Under the pieces are notes generated by a model, which was not told the origin of the DNA, searched no databases, and saw only the letters and a program-made list of their open reading frames with translations. The position numbers were made by a program, and so were the translations under genes. A stretch of 64,000 nucleotides of DNA from the NCBI RefSeq assembly GCF_900112845.1, contig NZ_FONG01000012.1, positions 62,001-126,000 on the forward strand, in the 5' to 3' direction. Below are positions 51,506-60,457 of the stretch, piece after piece. Within the stretch, counting starts at the first letter, position 1. Every line of letters starts with the position of its first letter. This DNA comes from Actinacidiphila alni. GTDB taxonomy: Bacteria > Actinomycetota > Actinomycetes > Streptomycetales > Streptomycetaceae.

Positions 51506-52213
51506 ATGACGGCGGCGTTGGTGGTGCAGCACGGGCCCGGGGGCGGGCCGGGACGGTGGGAGGGCTGGCTCGCCGAGGGCGGGCTCGGCGTCGAGGTGGT
51601 CGCCGCCTACGACGGCGCGCCGCTGCCGGAGCGGCTGGGGCCGCGCCCGCTGATCGTGCTGGGCGGCGGCTATCTGCCGGACGACGACGAGCGCGCGCCG
51701 TGGCTGGCGCCGACCCGGGAACTGGTGCGGCAGGCGCTGGACGCGGGCACCCCCGTCTTCGGGATCTGCCTCGGCGGCCAGATGCTGGCGCAGGTCGCGG
51801 GCGGCGAGGTGCGCGGCGAGCACGGACGGCCGGAGTTCGGCAGCACGGAGCTGACGCTCCGCCAGGAAGCCGCGGACGACCCGCTGTTCACCGGTCTCCC
51901 GGAGCACCCGACCGCGATCGAGAACCATGTCGACGCCATCGTCGAGCTGCCCGACGGCGCCCGGTGGCTGGCCGAGAGCGAGAACTGCCCCTATCAGGCG
52001 TTCCGGGTCGGCGCGAACGCCTGGGGCGTCCAGTTCCACCCGGAGACCACGGCGGACCGGATCAGCGGGTGGAACGTGGAGCGCCTGGACCGGCACGGCG
52101 TGGACCGCGACGAACTGCACCGCGCCGCGCTGCGGCACGACGCCGCCGCGGCCGGTGTGTGGCGGCGCGTGGCCCTGCGGTTCGCCGCCGTCGCCTCCGC
52201 GACAGCGGCCTGA
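51506..52213 (+). CDS. Class I glutamine amidotransferase-like protein
   Basis: A 235-residue stand-alone amidotransferase domain. The nucleophile Cys lies in FGICLGGQMLAQ and the His-Glu pair in GVQFHPETT, so the triad is intact. Stand-alone members hydrolyse gamma-glutamyl bonds or serve an unknown synthetase; no partner is adjacent. The ATG at 51506 is preceded by GGGGAGG; longer open frame upstream is not protein-like. It is convergent with the small LuxR gene, 30 bases apart. Confidence 0.9.
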   Translation: MTAALVVQHGPGGGPGRWEGWLAEGGLGVEVVAAYDGAPLPERLGPRPLIVLGGGYLPDDDERAPWLAPTRELVRQALDAGTPVFGICLGGQMLAQVAGGEVRGEHGRPEFGSTELTLRQEAADDPLFTGLPEHPTAIENHVDAIVELPDGARWLAESENCPYQAFRVGANAWGVQFHPETTADRISGWNVERLDRHGVDRDELHRAALRHDAAAAGVWRRVALRFAAVASATAA

Positions 52214-52243
52214 GGCCGCCGCTCGGCCCGCGACACGGCGCCG

Positions 52244-52648
52244 CTACTCGGCCGGGCGCAGATCCTCGGCCCACTCCAGCGACACGAGCACCGTCTCCAC
52301 CCTGGAGCGCAGCCCCAGTTTCCGGGTGATGCTCGTCAGATGCGCCTTCACGGTCCGCTCGGCGATACCGAGCCGGGAGGCGAGGGCCCTGTTGCCCTCG
52401 CCGAAGCCCATGACGCTCAGCACCTCCCGCTCGCGCGGGGTGAGGGTCTGGAGCGCCGAGCGCTCGATGGGCGCCAGCGCGGCGCCGCTCCCCCGTCCCC
52501 GGTCGAGACGGCTCAATCCTTGACGGTCAGTTAGAAGCTTGTCCCCGTACACGCTACTCCCCAACTCAATGAAGAAGTTCAACCCGGATGGTGCCGCGGG
52601 GGCCGAACACACCAATCGCCCGGCCGAATTCGACCGCTCATATCGCAC
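52244..52648 (-). CDS. Small LuxR/GerE-type HTH regulator
   Basis: A short regulator (up to 134 aa) whose C-terminal half is a full LuxR HTH: LTPREREVLSVMGFGEGNRALASRLGIAERTVKAHL read in parts, then LGLRSRVETV. There is no receiver or sensor domain, so it resembles GerE-like single-domain regulators, or the N-terminal part was lost. The start is uncertain: the GTG at 52648 has GGAGGG immediately upstream at poor spacing. The first 60 residues look unstructured. Confidence 0.75.
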   Translation of the reverse strand: MRYERSNSAGRLVCSAPAAPSGLNFFIELGSSVYGDKLLTDRQGLSRLDRGRGSGAALAPIERSALQTLTPREREVLSVMGFGEGNRALASRLGIAERTVKAHLTSITRKLGLRSRVETVLVSLEWAEDLRPAE

Positions 52649-53250
52649 TCCCTCCGCCGGGCTTCATCGGTTCACCGTGATCGACCGGAAATCGGTGCTC
52701 GGCCCTCCCCCCAGACACTAAACAACGGGGGCTGTCCGCCGCCCGGTTAGCGCCAGGCAATCACGTGACCTACGCCACATCCGTGACACCCCGCGGCATG
52801 TTTGACCGCGCCGACGTGCCAAACTCCCAGGCCAGCACGGCCGTTGAGAAGCATGGTTGAAATCGCACACAATTCACCGGCGCACGGCCCTGCACCGTTT
52901 CGTGTCACACGGACGCACCGGCGGCGGCCACATCCTTCGTACGACTCCCGTACGACTCCCGGTGCCCGCAGCATATGACCGGCGTAGCACCGTATGTCCG
53001 CCGCGACCGCCTTTCCGCCGCGCGCGCGTCACCTCCCGGCAATCCGCGCGGGCCGGGCCGCAATCGGACCCCGCATAGGGATATCCCTACGGATTTCCGG
53101 CGGGTCTTACGTCCTGTGAGCGGGCTGTGCAGACTCCTGCGCGTCGAGCCCCCGCGCCCGGCCGGCCGCCACCACCCCGGCGCCGGACGGCGCCGACCCT
53201 CGGCCGTCGTATCGGTCCGTCCCCCCACCCCGAGAGGATCCGATGAGCCG
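52649..53250. other. Long divergent intergenic region
   Basis: 602 bases without a supported gene. It holds a short direct repeat GTACGACTCCC (52938-52960) and the palindrome listed separately at 53076-53089. Between 52700 and 52870 the sequence is AT-richer, consistent with promoter DNA. Confidence 0.5.
53076..53089. promoter_or_regulatory. Perfect palindrome TAGGGATATCCCTA
   Basis: A 14-bp perfect palindrome 162 bases before the metallopeptidase start. A dimeric regulator site is likely; I do not know its cognate protein. Confidence 0.5.
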
Positions 53251-55125
53251 ATGAGAAACCGACTCCTTTCCCTGCTCGCCGCAGCGGGCGTCGTCGTCGC
53301 GGGAGGCGCGGTCGCCGCGGCGCCCGCCTCGGCCGCGCCCGCCACCCCATCGGCACCCGCCTCTCACGCCGCACCCGCCGCGTGCGCCCCCACCCAGGTC
53401 GTCGCCAACGGCGGCTTCGAGTCGGGGACTTCGCCCTGGACGGGCACCACCGGCGCGATCACCAGCGGCGGCGGGCAGAGCGCCCACACCGGCACCCGTT
53501 TCGCCTGGCTCGACGGCTACGGCTCGACCCACACCGAGAGCCTCGCCCAGACCGTGACCATCCCGTCCGGCTGCTCCTCGGCGAGCCTGACCTTCTGGCT
53601 GCACATCGACACCGCCGAGACGACGCGGACGACCGCCTACGACAAGCTGACCGCGAAGATCGGGAGCACGACCGTCGCGACATACTCCAACCTCGACGCG
53701 GCGAGCGGCTATGTGCAGCGGACGGTCGACGTGTCCGCGTACATCGGGCAGAGCGTGAGCCTCGGCTTCACCGGCACCGAGGACTCCGGCCTCCAGACCA
53801 GCTTCGTCCTCGACGACGTGGCGCTGACCACCTCCGGTGACAGCACGACGCCGCCGCCCGCCGACGACCCGACGCGTACGCCGGCCGCGCCCGCGTACAC
53901 CGTCAGCCTGACCAGCGACGCGACGGGCGGCACCTGGAACGGCCACGAGAGCGTGAACTTCACCAACGCCTCGGCCACCCCGCTCACCGAGGTGTACCTG
54001 CGGCTGTGGGACAACTACCACGGCAGCTGCCCGAGCACCCCGATCACCGTCACCAATGTCACCGGCGGCACCGCGTCCGCGCTGACCGTGAACTGCACCG
54101 CGCTGAAGGTGACGCTGCCGGCCGCGCTCGCGCAGGGGCAGAGCGGCACCGTCGGCTTCGACCTGAAGATCGTGGTGCCGTCCGGCGCCGACCGCTTCGG
54201 CAAGGACGGTTCCTTCAGCTTCATCGGCAACGCGCTGCCGGTGCTGGCGATCCGGGACGCGGCCGGCTGGCACCTGGACCCGTACACCAACAACGGTGAG
54301 GCGTTCTACTCACTGGCCGCCGACTTCTCGGTGACACTCGACCACCCGACCTCCATCTCCGTTCCCGCGACCGGGACTTCGGTGGACACCCCCGGGACCT
54401 CGGGCCGTACGGTCACCAAGGCGACCGCGACCAAGGTCCGTGACTTCGCCTGGGCCGCGGGCCCGTTCAGCAAGGTGTCGGGGACGTCCCCGGCCGGGGT
54501 GAAGATCAACGTCTACGCGGTGAGCGGGATCTCCACCGCCAACTCCAACTCCATGCTCACGGTGTCGGAGAACGCGGTGGACGCGCACGCGGGCCGCTTC
54601 GGGGCGTACCCGTACGGCGAGTTGGACGCGGTGCTGGACAACAACTTCTGGTTCGGCGGGATGGAGTACCCGGGCTTCGTGCTCGACCTGGTGGACACCA
54701 CCGCGCTGACCCATGAGATCGGGCACCAGTGGTGGTACGGGATCGTCGGCGACGACGAGTACAACAGCCCGTGGCTGGACGAGTCCTTCGCCGACTACTC
54801 CACCGACCTGGCGCTGGGCAAGACCGGCGCCAGTTGCTGGAACAGCGTGTCGTGGGCGTCCTCCGCCGAGAAGATCACCAACTCGATGGCGTACTGGGAC
54901 GCGCACTCCTCGCGCTACGGCACGGTCGTCTACAACTACGGCAAGTGCGCACTGCACGACCTGCGGCGGCTGATCGGCGACTCCGCGATGACGACGCTGC
55001 TGCACGACTACGCGCAGGCGCACTGGTACGGCGTCTCCACGACCGCGGAGTTCAAGGCCGCGGCGCAGGCGGCGACGACGGTGGATCTGACGTCCTTCTG
55101 GACGCAGCACAGGATCGACGGCTAG
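53251..55125 (+). CDS. Secreted M1-type metallopeptidase
   Basis: A 624-residue exported zinc peptidase. Signal peptide to about residue 30. Residues 45-200 form a jelly-roll-like carbohydrate- or protein-binding domain (VVANGGFESGTSPW, FVLDDVALT). The M1 domain follows a Thr/Pro linker; the zinc site HEIGH near residue 488 is followed by exactly 18 residues and then Glu (LDESFADY), the gluzincin spacing. The GxMEN substrate loop reads GGMEYPG, so N-terminal amine recognition may differ. The ATG at 53251 overlaps a three-codon mini-ORF (53243-53254) that has the better-spaced ribosome site AGAGGA. Confidence 0.9.
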   Translation: MRNRLLSLLAAAGVVVAGGAVAAAPASAAPATPSAPASHAAPAACAPTQVVANGGFESGTSPWTGTTGAITSGGGQSAHTGTRFAWLDGYGSTHTESLAQTVTIPSGCSSASLTFWLHIDTAETTRTTAYDKLTAKIGSTTVATYSNLDAASGYVQRTVDVSAYIGQSVSLGFTGTEDSGLQTSFVLDDVALTTSGDSTTPPPADDPTRTPAAPAYTVSLTSDATGGTWNGHESVNFTNASATPLTEVYLRLWDNYHGSCPSTPITVTNVTGGTASALTVNCTALKVTLPAALAQGQSGTVGFDLKIVVPSGADRFGKDGSFSFIGNALPVLAIRDAAGWHLDPYTNNGEAFYSLAADFSVTLDHPTSISVPATGTSVDTPGTSGRTVTKATATKVRDFAWAAGPFSKVSGTSPAGVKINVYAVSGISTANSNSMLTVSENAVDAHAGRFGAYPYGELDAVLDNNFWFGGMEYPGFVLDLVDTTALTHEIGHQWWYGIVGDDEYNSPWLDESFADYSTDLALGKTGASCWNSVSWASSAEKITNSMAYWDAHSSRYGTVVYNYGKCALHDLRRLIGDSAMTTLLHDYAQAHWYGVSTTAEFKAAAQAATTVDLTSFWTQHRIDG

Positions 55126-55163
55126 CCGTCCTTCCCGGGACCTTCGCGGGTCCTCCTGATCGC

Positions 55164-55196
55164 CCCCGCCCGGGGCCGCGGCGGTGCCGGGCGGGG
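55164..55196 (+). terminator. Terminator after metallopeptidase
   Basis: A 10-bp perfect stem CCCCGCCCGG/CCGGGCGGGG (55164-55173 with 55187-55196) with a 13-base loop, 39 bases after the stop. Confidence 0.6.
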
Positions 55197-55303
55197 TGCC
55201 ACCAGCGTGTCGATTCCGGTACGCACCGCTGTCACGCCTTCTTGACAGGTGCACGATCGGACCTGATGATCGGGGCCCACGCCGTGTCGGGAGGGTCCCG
55301 GGC

Positions 55304-58177
55304 ATGACAGAGACGACGCGCTCCGCCGGCCGGGCCGCGGCCCGCCCCACCCCCACGGGGCGGGCCGCGGTCCACGGCCGCGCCGCGCTGCTCGCCGCCG
55401 CCCGCTCGGCGCTCGCCGCGGGCACCGGCGTCCACCTCACCGGCCCGGCCGGCATCGGCCGCAGCACCCTGCTGGCCGCGCTCGCCGACGAACAGGCCGC
55501 CGCCGGCCGCCGCGTCCTGCGCTGCGCCCCCTCCCCCGACGAGCACCACCTCCCCCACCTCGGCCTCATCGACCTCCTGTCCGCCGTCCCCTCCTCCGCC
55601 CCGGCCTTCGCCGGTCTGCCGCCGCCAGAACGGTCCGCGCTGCTCGCTGCGCTGCACCGCCCGGAACCGGACGCCGGGGCTGCCAACCCCCTTGCCACGG
55701 AGGGCGATCCGCTCGCGCTGCCCCTCGCCGTGCTCCATCTGCTCACCGCGCTGTGCGACGACGGGCCGGTCGTGCTGGTGGTGGACGACGTGGACCAGCT
55801 CGACACCGGGACGGCGGCGCTGCTCGCGTTCGCGCTGCGGCGGGCGGGCGGACGGCCGTTGCTGACGGCGACGGCGGCGCGGACGGGTGCGGGTGCCGGA
55901 GCGGGGCGGGGCGCGTGGGCCACCGGGGGCGCGGTGGCCCTGGACGTGCCCGTGATGGGCGAGCGGGAACTGGCCGGGCTGGTGGGCCCCTTGCTCGGCG
56001 GCGAGCGGTCCGCCGTGGCCCGCGTCCATGCCGAGAGCGGCGGAAACCCTTATGTGGCCCTGGAGTTGGCGCGCGCCGCCGGCGAGCCGGGAGTGCCGGC
56101 CGGCCTGCGGGACGTACTGCTCGGGCGGGCGGCCGCGCTGCCGGCGGGCCCGTGGATGACGCTGCTCGCCGCGAGCGCCGCCGAGCGGCCGACACCACGG
56201 CTGCTGCGCCGGGCCGGCCGAGACGAGGCCGCGGCCGATCTCGCCGAAGCGGCCCGGCTCGGCCTCGTGGAACCGGTGCCGGACGACGGCGGCCCGGTCC
56301 GCTTCGTACCGCCGCTGCTGGCCCGGGTGGTGTACGACGACGCCGATCCGGCGACCCGCCGCCGGGTGCACACCGCGCTCGCCGCCGCGGCCGGCGACCC
56401 CGTCGAACGCGCCCACCACCTGGCCTCGTTGACCCCCGGCTGGGACGCCGACGTGGCCGCGGAACTGTCCGCGGCGGCCGGCGCCGCCCGCCGCGGGGGC
56501 GCGCCCGCCGTCGCGGCCCGGCTCGGCCGGCTGGCCGCCGACCGCACCCCGCCGGACGACCCGGCGGCCGAGACCGACCGGCGGCTGACGGCGGCGGAGG
56601 ACGCGGTCGCCGCGGGCGACTACCCGCTGGCCCGCCGGATCGCGCACGAGGTGCTGCACGAGTCGCTGACCGGTTCGGGCCGCCCGGCCGACCGGGTCCG
56701 CGCCTGGATCGTCATCGTGGATTCGTGCGGCCAGGCGATGGCCGAGGTCGCCGATGTCTTCCCGCAGGCCCTGGAGGACGCGCGCGACGACCCGCGGCTG
56801 CTGGCCCAGTTGCACCACCGGATGAGCTGGCGGGCCTGGATGGTGGAGGGCACCGCCGTCAAGGCCCGTACGCACGCGGCGCGTTCGGCCGTGCTGGCGG
56901 CGAGCGCGGGCGACCGCCGTACCGAACTGGCCGCGCTCAGCCAGCAGGCGGCCGTCGAGTTCTACCTCGGCCTGCCCGAGGCCGAGCGGACGCTGGCCGC
57001 CGCGCTGGCCGCGCCGCAGGACCCGCGGGTGCTCTTCGACCACAACGGCCCGGTCTTCCTCAAGCACCGCCGCCACCTGCTGCACGACCGGCTGGACGAC
57101 GCGCGCACCGAACTGCGCGCGCTGATCTACACCGTGCGCCAGCGCGGTTCCGCCGAGAGCCTGTGCCAGTGCCTGTCGGGCCTGGCGCAGGTGGAGATCC
57201 TGCGCGGGCGCTGCGAACGCGCCCTCGACCTGGCGCACCAGAGCCTGCGCGTGGCCGAACAGGCCGGGCTCAGCCAGGGACCGGCCTGGTACGCGGTCGC
57301 GCTCGCCGAGGCCGCGGGCGGCCGGACCGATGTGGCGCTGGCCGCCGCCGACCGGGCCAGGCGGCACAGCGAGGACGACGACGACCAGCTCTTCCTGCCC
57401 AGGGCGCTGCACGCCGAGGGCCATGTCCGGCTGCTGCGCGGCGAGACGACCGCGGCGGTGCACGCGTTGCAGCGCGCGCGGCTGCTGGAGACCGGGCAGG
57501 GCCAGGGCGATCCGGCGATGCGCCGCTGGCAGGCCGACCTCGCGGAGGCGCTGGTGCGGGCGGGCGCGACGGACGAGGCCGCGGATCTGGTGGCGGCGAC
57601 CCGGGCGCAGGCGGCCAGGCTCGGCCGCCGCGGGATGCTGGCCGTACTGGACCGGGCCGCCGCCCTGGTCACCGAGGCGCGCGGCGACCTCGACACCGCG
57701 GTGGGCCAACTCGACGCGGCCGTCGGCCGGTTGGCGGAGCTGCCGTATCCGCTGGAGGAGGGCAGGGGGCGGCTGGCGCTCGGCCGGCTGCACGCGCGGC
57801 GCGGCGACCCGCGGGCCGCCCGTACCGCGCTGGGCGCCGCGGCCAGGATCTTCCGCACCGCCCGCGCCCACCCCTGGCTGGCGCTGGCCGACGCCGAGGC
57901 GGACCGGGTGGAGCGGCCGGACGGGCCGTATGCCGCGGGCCGTCCGCGGGACCCGGCGGCGCCCCGGCTGACGGCGCTCAGCGACACCGAGCGGCGGATC
58001 GCGGCGCTGGCCGCGCGCGGCGCCAGCAACCGGGAGATCGCCGCGGCCCTGGTGATCAGCGTCAAGACGGTGGAGGCCGCGCTCACCCGCGCCTATCGCA
58101 AGCTGAGCGTGCGGTCGCGGGTGGACCTGGCCCGGGTGACGCTGGACCAGCCGGCGGCCGGGCGGCCGGAGGGGTGA
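55304..58177 (+). CDS. Large ATP-binding LuxR (LAL) regulator
   Basis: A 957-residue LAL-family regulator. The N-terminal AAA module has Walker A GPAGIGRST (residues 47-55) with Arg53 in place of the Lys, and Walker B VVLVVDDVDQLD near 150. A long helical TPR-like middle follows, then a C-terminal LuxR HTH (LSDTERRIAALAARGASNREIAAALVISVKTVEAAL, in parts). LALs activate carbon-use or antibiotic genes; the target is unclear here. The Lys-to-Arg change could weaken ATP binding. GGGAGG lies ten bases before the ATG at 55304. Confidence 0.92.
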   Translation: MTETTRSAGRAAARPTPTGRAAVHGRAALLAAARSALAAGTGVHLTGPAGIGRSTLLAALADEQAAAGRRVLRCAPSPDEHHLPHLGLIDLLSAVPSSAPAFAGLPPPERSALLAALHRPEPDAGAANPLATEGDPLALPLAVLHLLTALCDDGPVVLVVDDVDQLDTGTAALLAFALRRAGGRPLLTATAARTGAGAGAGRGAWATGGAVALDVPVMGERELAGLVGPLLGGERSAVARVHAESGGNPYVALELARAAGEPGVPAGLRDVLLGRAAALPAGPWMTLLAASAAERPTPRLLRRAGRDEAAADLAEAARLGLVEPVPDDGGPVRFVPPLLARVVYDDADPATRRRVHTALAAAAGDPVERAHHLASLTPGWDADVAAELSAAAGAARRGGAPAVAARLGRLAADRTPPDDPAAETDRRLTAAEDAVAAGDYPLARRIAHEVLHESLTGSGRPADRVRAWIVIVDSCGQAMAEVADVFPQALEDARDDPRLLAQLHHRMSWRAWMVEGTAVKARTHAARSAVLAASAGDRRTELAALSQQAAVEFYLGLPEAERTLAAALAAPQDPRVLFDHNGPVFLKHRRHLLHDRLDDARTELRALIYTVRQRGSAESLCQCLSGLAQVEILRGRCERALDLAHQSLRVAEQAGLSQGPAWYAVALAEAAGGRTDVALAAADRARRHSEDDDDQLFLPRALHAEGHVRLLRGETTAAVHALQRARLLETGQGQGDPAMRRWQADLAEALVRAGATDEAADLVAATRAQAARLGRRGMLAVLDRAAALVTEARGDLDTAVGQLDAAVGRLAELPYPLEEGRGRLALGRLHARRGDPRAARTALGAAARIFRTARAHPWLALADAEADRVERPDGPYAAGRPRDPAAPRLTALSDTERRIAALAARGASNREIAAALVISVKTVEAALTRAYRKLSVRSRVDLARVTLDQPAAGRPEG

Positions 58178-58181
58178 ACCA

Positions 58182-58219
58182 GCGGGGGGCGCCCCGCCGT
58201 TCGGCGGAACGCCCCCCGC
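58182..58219. terminator. Terminator after LAL gene
   Basis: A strong hairpin GCGGGGGGCG/CGCCCCCCGC (58182-58191 with 58210-58219) with an inner CGCCG/CGGCG-like pairing, five bases after the stop. Confidence 0.75.
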
Positions 58220-58250
58220 GGCTCGGCCGCCCCCGTGAGCGGCTGCATCA

Positions 58251-58311
58251 GTGACGGTGTGTCAGTTCGACGACTGACGATCCGTCAGTTCGTGTGCTGA
58301 CGGTACGTCAG
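58251..58311. repeat. Tandem palindrome element, 3 units, 23-nt period
   Basis: Three 15-bp units: GTGACGGTGTGTCAG (58251-58265, imperfect), CTGACGATCCGTCAG (58274-58288) and CTGACGGTACGTCAG (58297-58311). Spacers are eight bases each, so centres are exactly 23 apart. The last unit contains the stop codon of the minus-strand gene at 58308. It is the same element as at 32989-33026, again between convergent genes. Confidence 0.85.
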
Positions 58312-58553
58312 TGCATCCAGAGCAGGTACAGATTGTTGGTGCCCAGCTCACAGATGTAGACGGGGCCGTGGATCGGGGCGTTGGCCTGGGCCTGGGCGAC
58401 GCACGAGGCGTACGTCGGGAAGTAGCCCATGAACATGAAGCCGCTGCCGGGCGGCGGCGACGCCTGGGCGGCGGTGGCACCGAAGAGGCCGAGTCCGCCG
58501 AGCAGGGCGGTGGCCGCCACGGTGCCGACGCGGGCGATCAGTCGCTTGGTCAT
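58308..58553 (-). CDS. Small secreted protein, 81 aa
   Basis: Exported microprotein with a signal peptide to about residue 31 (ATAAQAS). The mature part of about 50 residues has two Cys (YASCVAQ and YICELG), enough for one disulfide, and is rich in Pro, Tyr, Phe and Met (GFMFMGYFPTY). The ATG at 58553 has AAGGAG eight bases upstream; the GTG two codons earlier is too close to it. Function unknown; the stop lies in the palindrome repeat. Confidence 0.78.
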   Translation of the reverse strand: MTKRLIARVGTVAATALLGGLGLFGATAAQASPPPGSGFMFMGYFPTYASCVAQAQANAPIHGPVYICELGTNNLYLLWMH

Positions 58554-58773
58554 GTGCACAACTCCTTTCCGGGCAGGCGGAAGCGCCTGCGGGGGGAGGG
58601 AAGGGGCCTTGCGTGTGTACAGATGCGTACAGATCGGAGCAGGTGTGGCCGCGCGCGCCGTGATCGAACGTTAGCCGCTGACTACAGCCCGCAGCAATAG
58701 GTCTAGGCCAATGTGTGACAGCAGTCGGCATAAAGGCCCTGCTGGGGCGGCTGGGACGCGGGCCGTCGCAGGC

Positions 58774-59925
58774 TCAGCGCAGATTCAGCGCCGCCTCGCG
58801 CACCGCGAGGGTGTCCTCGCGGACCTCCGCGAGCCCGGGCAGCGGCAGCGCCCCGGCGTCCCCGCGCACGCTGCGCGCCCACGCCGCCAGCTGCCGGCGG
58901 AAGCCGGTGCGCCCCGGCTCCGCGGTGTACGTACGCCGGGTCGCGAGCCCGGACCCCGCGTCCCAGGTGTCGATGTGCAGCGTCGCCGCCTCGTCCCGGG
59001 CGTACGGCGAGGGCAGCGCGAGGGTGGCCACCGAGTCCTCGGCCACGAATTCCAGCGTCTCCCGGTAACGGCGGTGTCCCGGCAGCCGCAAATGGGTCAG
59101 GTCGACCAGCAGGTCGTCGTCCGGGCGCCAACGGGCACCGACCGCGCTCGTACCGCTCCAGCCGGTCGCGTCCAGCAGGCGCCCGTACAGCCGCCGGCCG
59201 CCGCCCGCGGGGTCCGGCCGCAGGATCGCGTGCACCAGATTGACCTGGTGGACCAGCGAGCCGCCGAGGCCGCGCGCGTACGCCTCCGTCTGCTCCGGCG
59301 TCGCGGCCGGGCCGAGCGCGCGGGCCAGCGCGGCCCGGGCGGGCGGCGACTGCGGGCCGAAGGGCGGCGGCGGATACGGCAGCAGGTGCTCGACCTGGTG
59401 CGGCGCGTTCGGGTCGTGGATGTCGGCGGTGATCCGGCGCGCGCCGGCGAGCCGCTCCCTGCCGTGGTCGAGGAAGCGGGCCACGACCGGGTCGTGCCGT
59501 TTCATGTAGCCGGCCGCCACCGGCACCCCCGTACGCCGCTCGGCCGCCGCCAGCTCGTCCAGCTCCGCGAGGTCCAGGGCGACGGGCTTCTCGCAGAGCA
59601 CCGGCAGCCCGAGCTCCAGGCACTCCAGCACCACGTCGCGGTGCGTCCACCACGGTGTGCACACCAGCGCGGCCCGCGCCCCGGCCCGTACCGCCTCGGC
59701 CGGCGTCGTGCAGACGGCCGTCCCGGCCGGGAAGCCGGACCGTACGGCGTCGGTGTGTACGGGGTCCGGGTCGATCACGGCCGCCGGGCGCAGCAGCTCC
59801 GGCAGGTCCCGCATCTCCCGCAGGTGCGCGGCGTGCGCCACCTTCCCGGCGCCGATCACCACGACGGGCACCGGCACCGGCCGCCCCGCACCCGCCGCCG
59901 TACCCCGTCCCGCGCCCGGCTCCAT
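58774..59925 (-). CDS. Gfo/Idh/MocA family oxidoreductase
   Basis: A 383-residue NAD(P)-dependent sugar-type dehydrogenase. The Rossmann motif is VVVIGAGKVAHAAHL, followed by the family hallmark LCEKPVAL (Glu-Lys-Pro) and the second-domain strand GLGGSLVHQVNLVHAIL with the catalytic His region. Substrate unknown. The ATG at 59925 has GGAGG about 10 bases upstream. It is an isolated gene. Confidence 0.9.
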   Translation of the reverse strand: MEPGAGRGTAAGAGRPVPVPVVVIGAGKVAHAAHLREMRDLPELLRPAAVIDPDPVHTDAVRSGFPAGTAVCTTPAEAVRAGARAALVCTPWWTHRDVVLECLELGLPVLCEKPVALDLAELDELAAAERRTGVPVAAGYMKRHDPVVARFLDHGRERLAGARRITADIHDPNAPHQVEHLLPYPPPPFGPQSPPARAALARALGPAATPEQTEAYARGLGGSLVHQVNLVHAILRPDPAGGGRRLYGRLLDATGWSGTSAVGARWRPDDDLLVDLTHLRLPGHRRYRETLEFVAEDSVATLALPSPYARDEAATLHIDTWDAGSGLATRRTYTAEPGRTGFRRQLAAWARSVRGDAGALPLPGLAEVREDTLAVREAALNLR

Positions 59926-60457
59926 CCGTTCCCGCCTCCCTGCCGCCACGGCCACGGCTCCCGGAGCGGTCGATTCCGGCCGACTTCGGCCCTCCCGGGG
60001 TGCCCTTCCGGCCGTCCCGCGGCCGTCACCCACTGCATCACACCCCGCTGGGCATCCGGTCACTGGCGTCACGCCCGGAGGTGTCCGACGATGTATCCGT
60101 GTATCCGTGGAGGTGCGACGATGCGGTGTCCGTCGGCAAAAACAGGTATTGACAGCGTGACGCGGGCCCAAGAGGATGTTTCCCACGTTGGCATACTCTG
60201 CCTCCGCACTCATTCGACAGGCTCGACAACACGGTCGGCAAAATGGCGATGTGCAACCGGAACAGCCGCACTTGCGAGCTTCCGGCCGCCGGGCCGCGCC
60301 GGAATTACCCCTCACTCCTGGCAGTACGCAGGGAAGCGGCGGCGGAGACTCGCCCGTCGGCATAGGACAGGACCATTGCTAGAGTCGTTTCCGGTGCTGT
60401 CGGAACACTGCGGTCCGGTCTGCGTGCCGGGCGCGCCGTGACGAGAGGGGGCAAGCC
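59926..60457. other. Divergent intergenic region
   Basis: 532 bases, no supported gene. Contains a short direct repeat GTATCCGTG (60091-60110) and a TTGACA at 60147-60152. TAGAGT near 60380 could be a -10 for the LuxR gene. AT content is locally raised at 60120-60260. Confidence 0.45.

Noticed and set aside
52747-52974. 75-codon minus-strand frame in the long intergenic region
   Set aside because: No ribosome site, odd composition (many Cys and Gly) and overlaps likely promoter DNA.
58697-58713. Possible second dre site (GGTCTAGGCC region) near the oxidoreductase 3' end
   Set aside because: Only about 12 of 16 positions match the DasR consensus, and it lies downstream of a gene rather than at a promoter.
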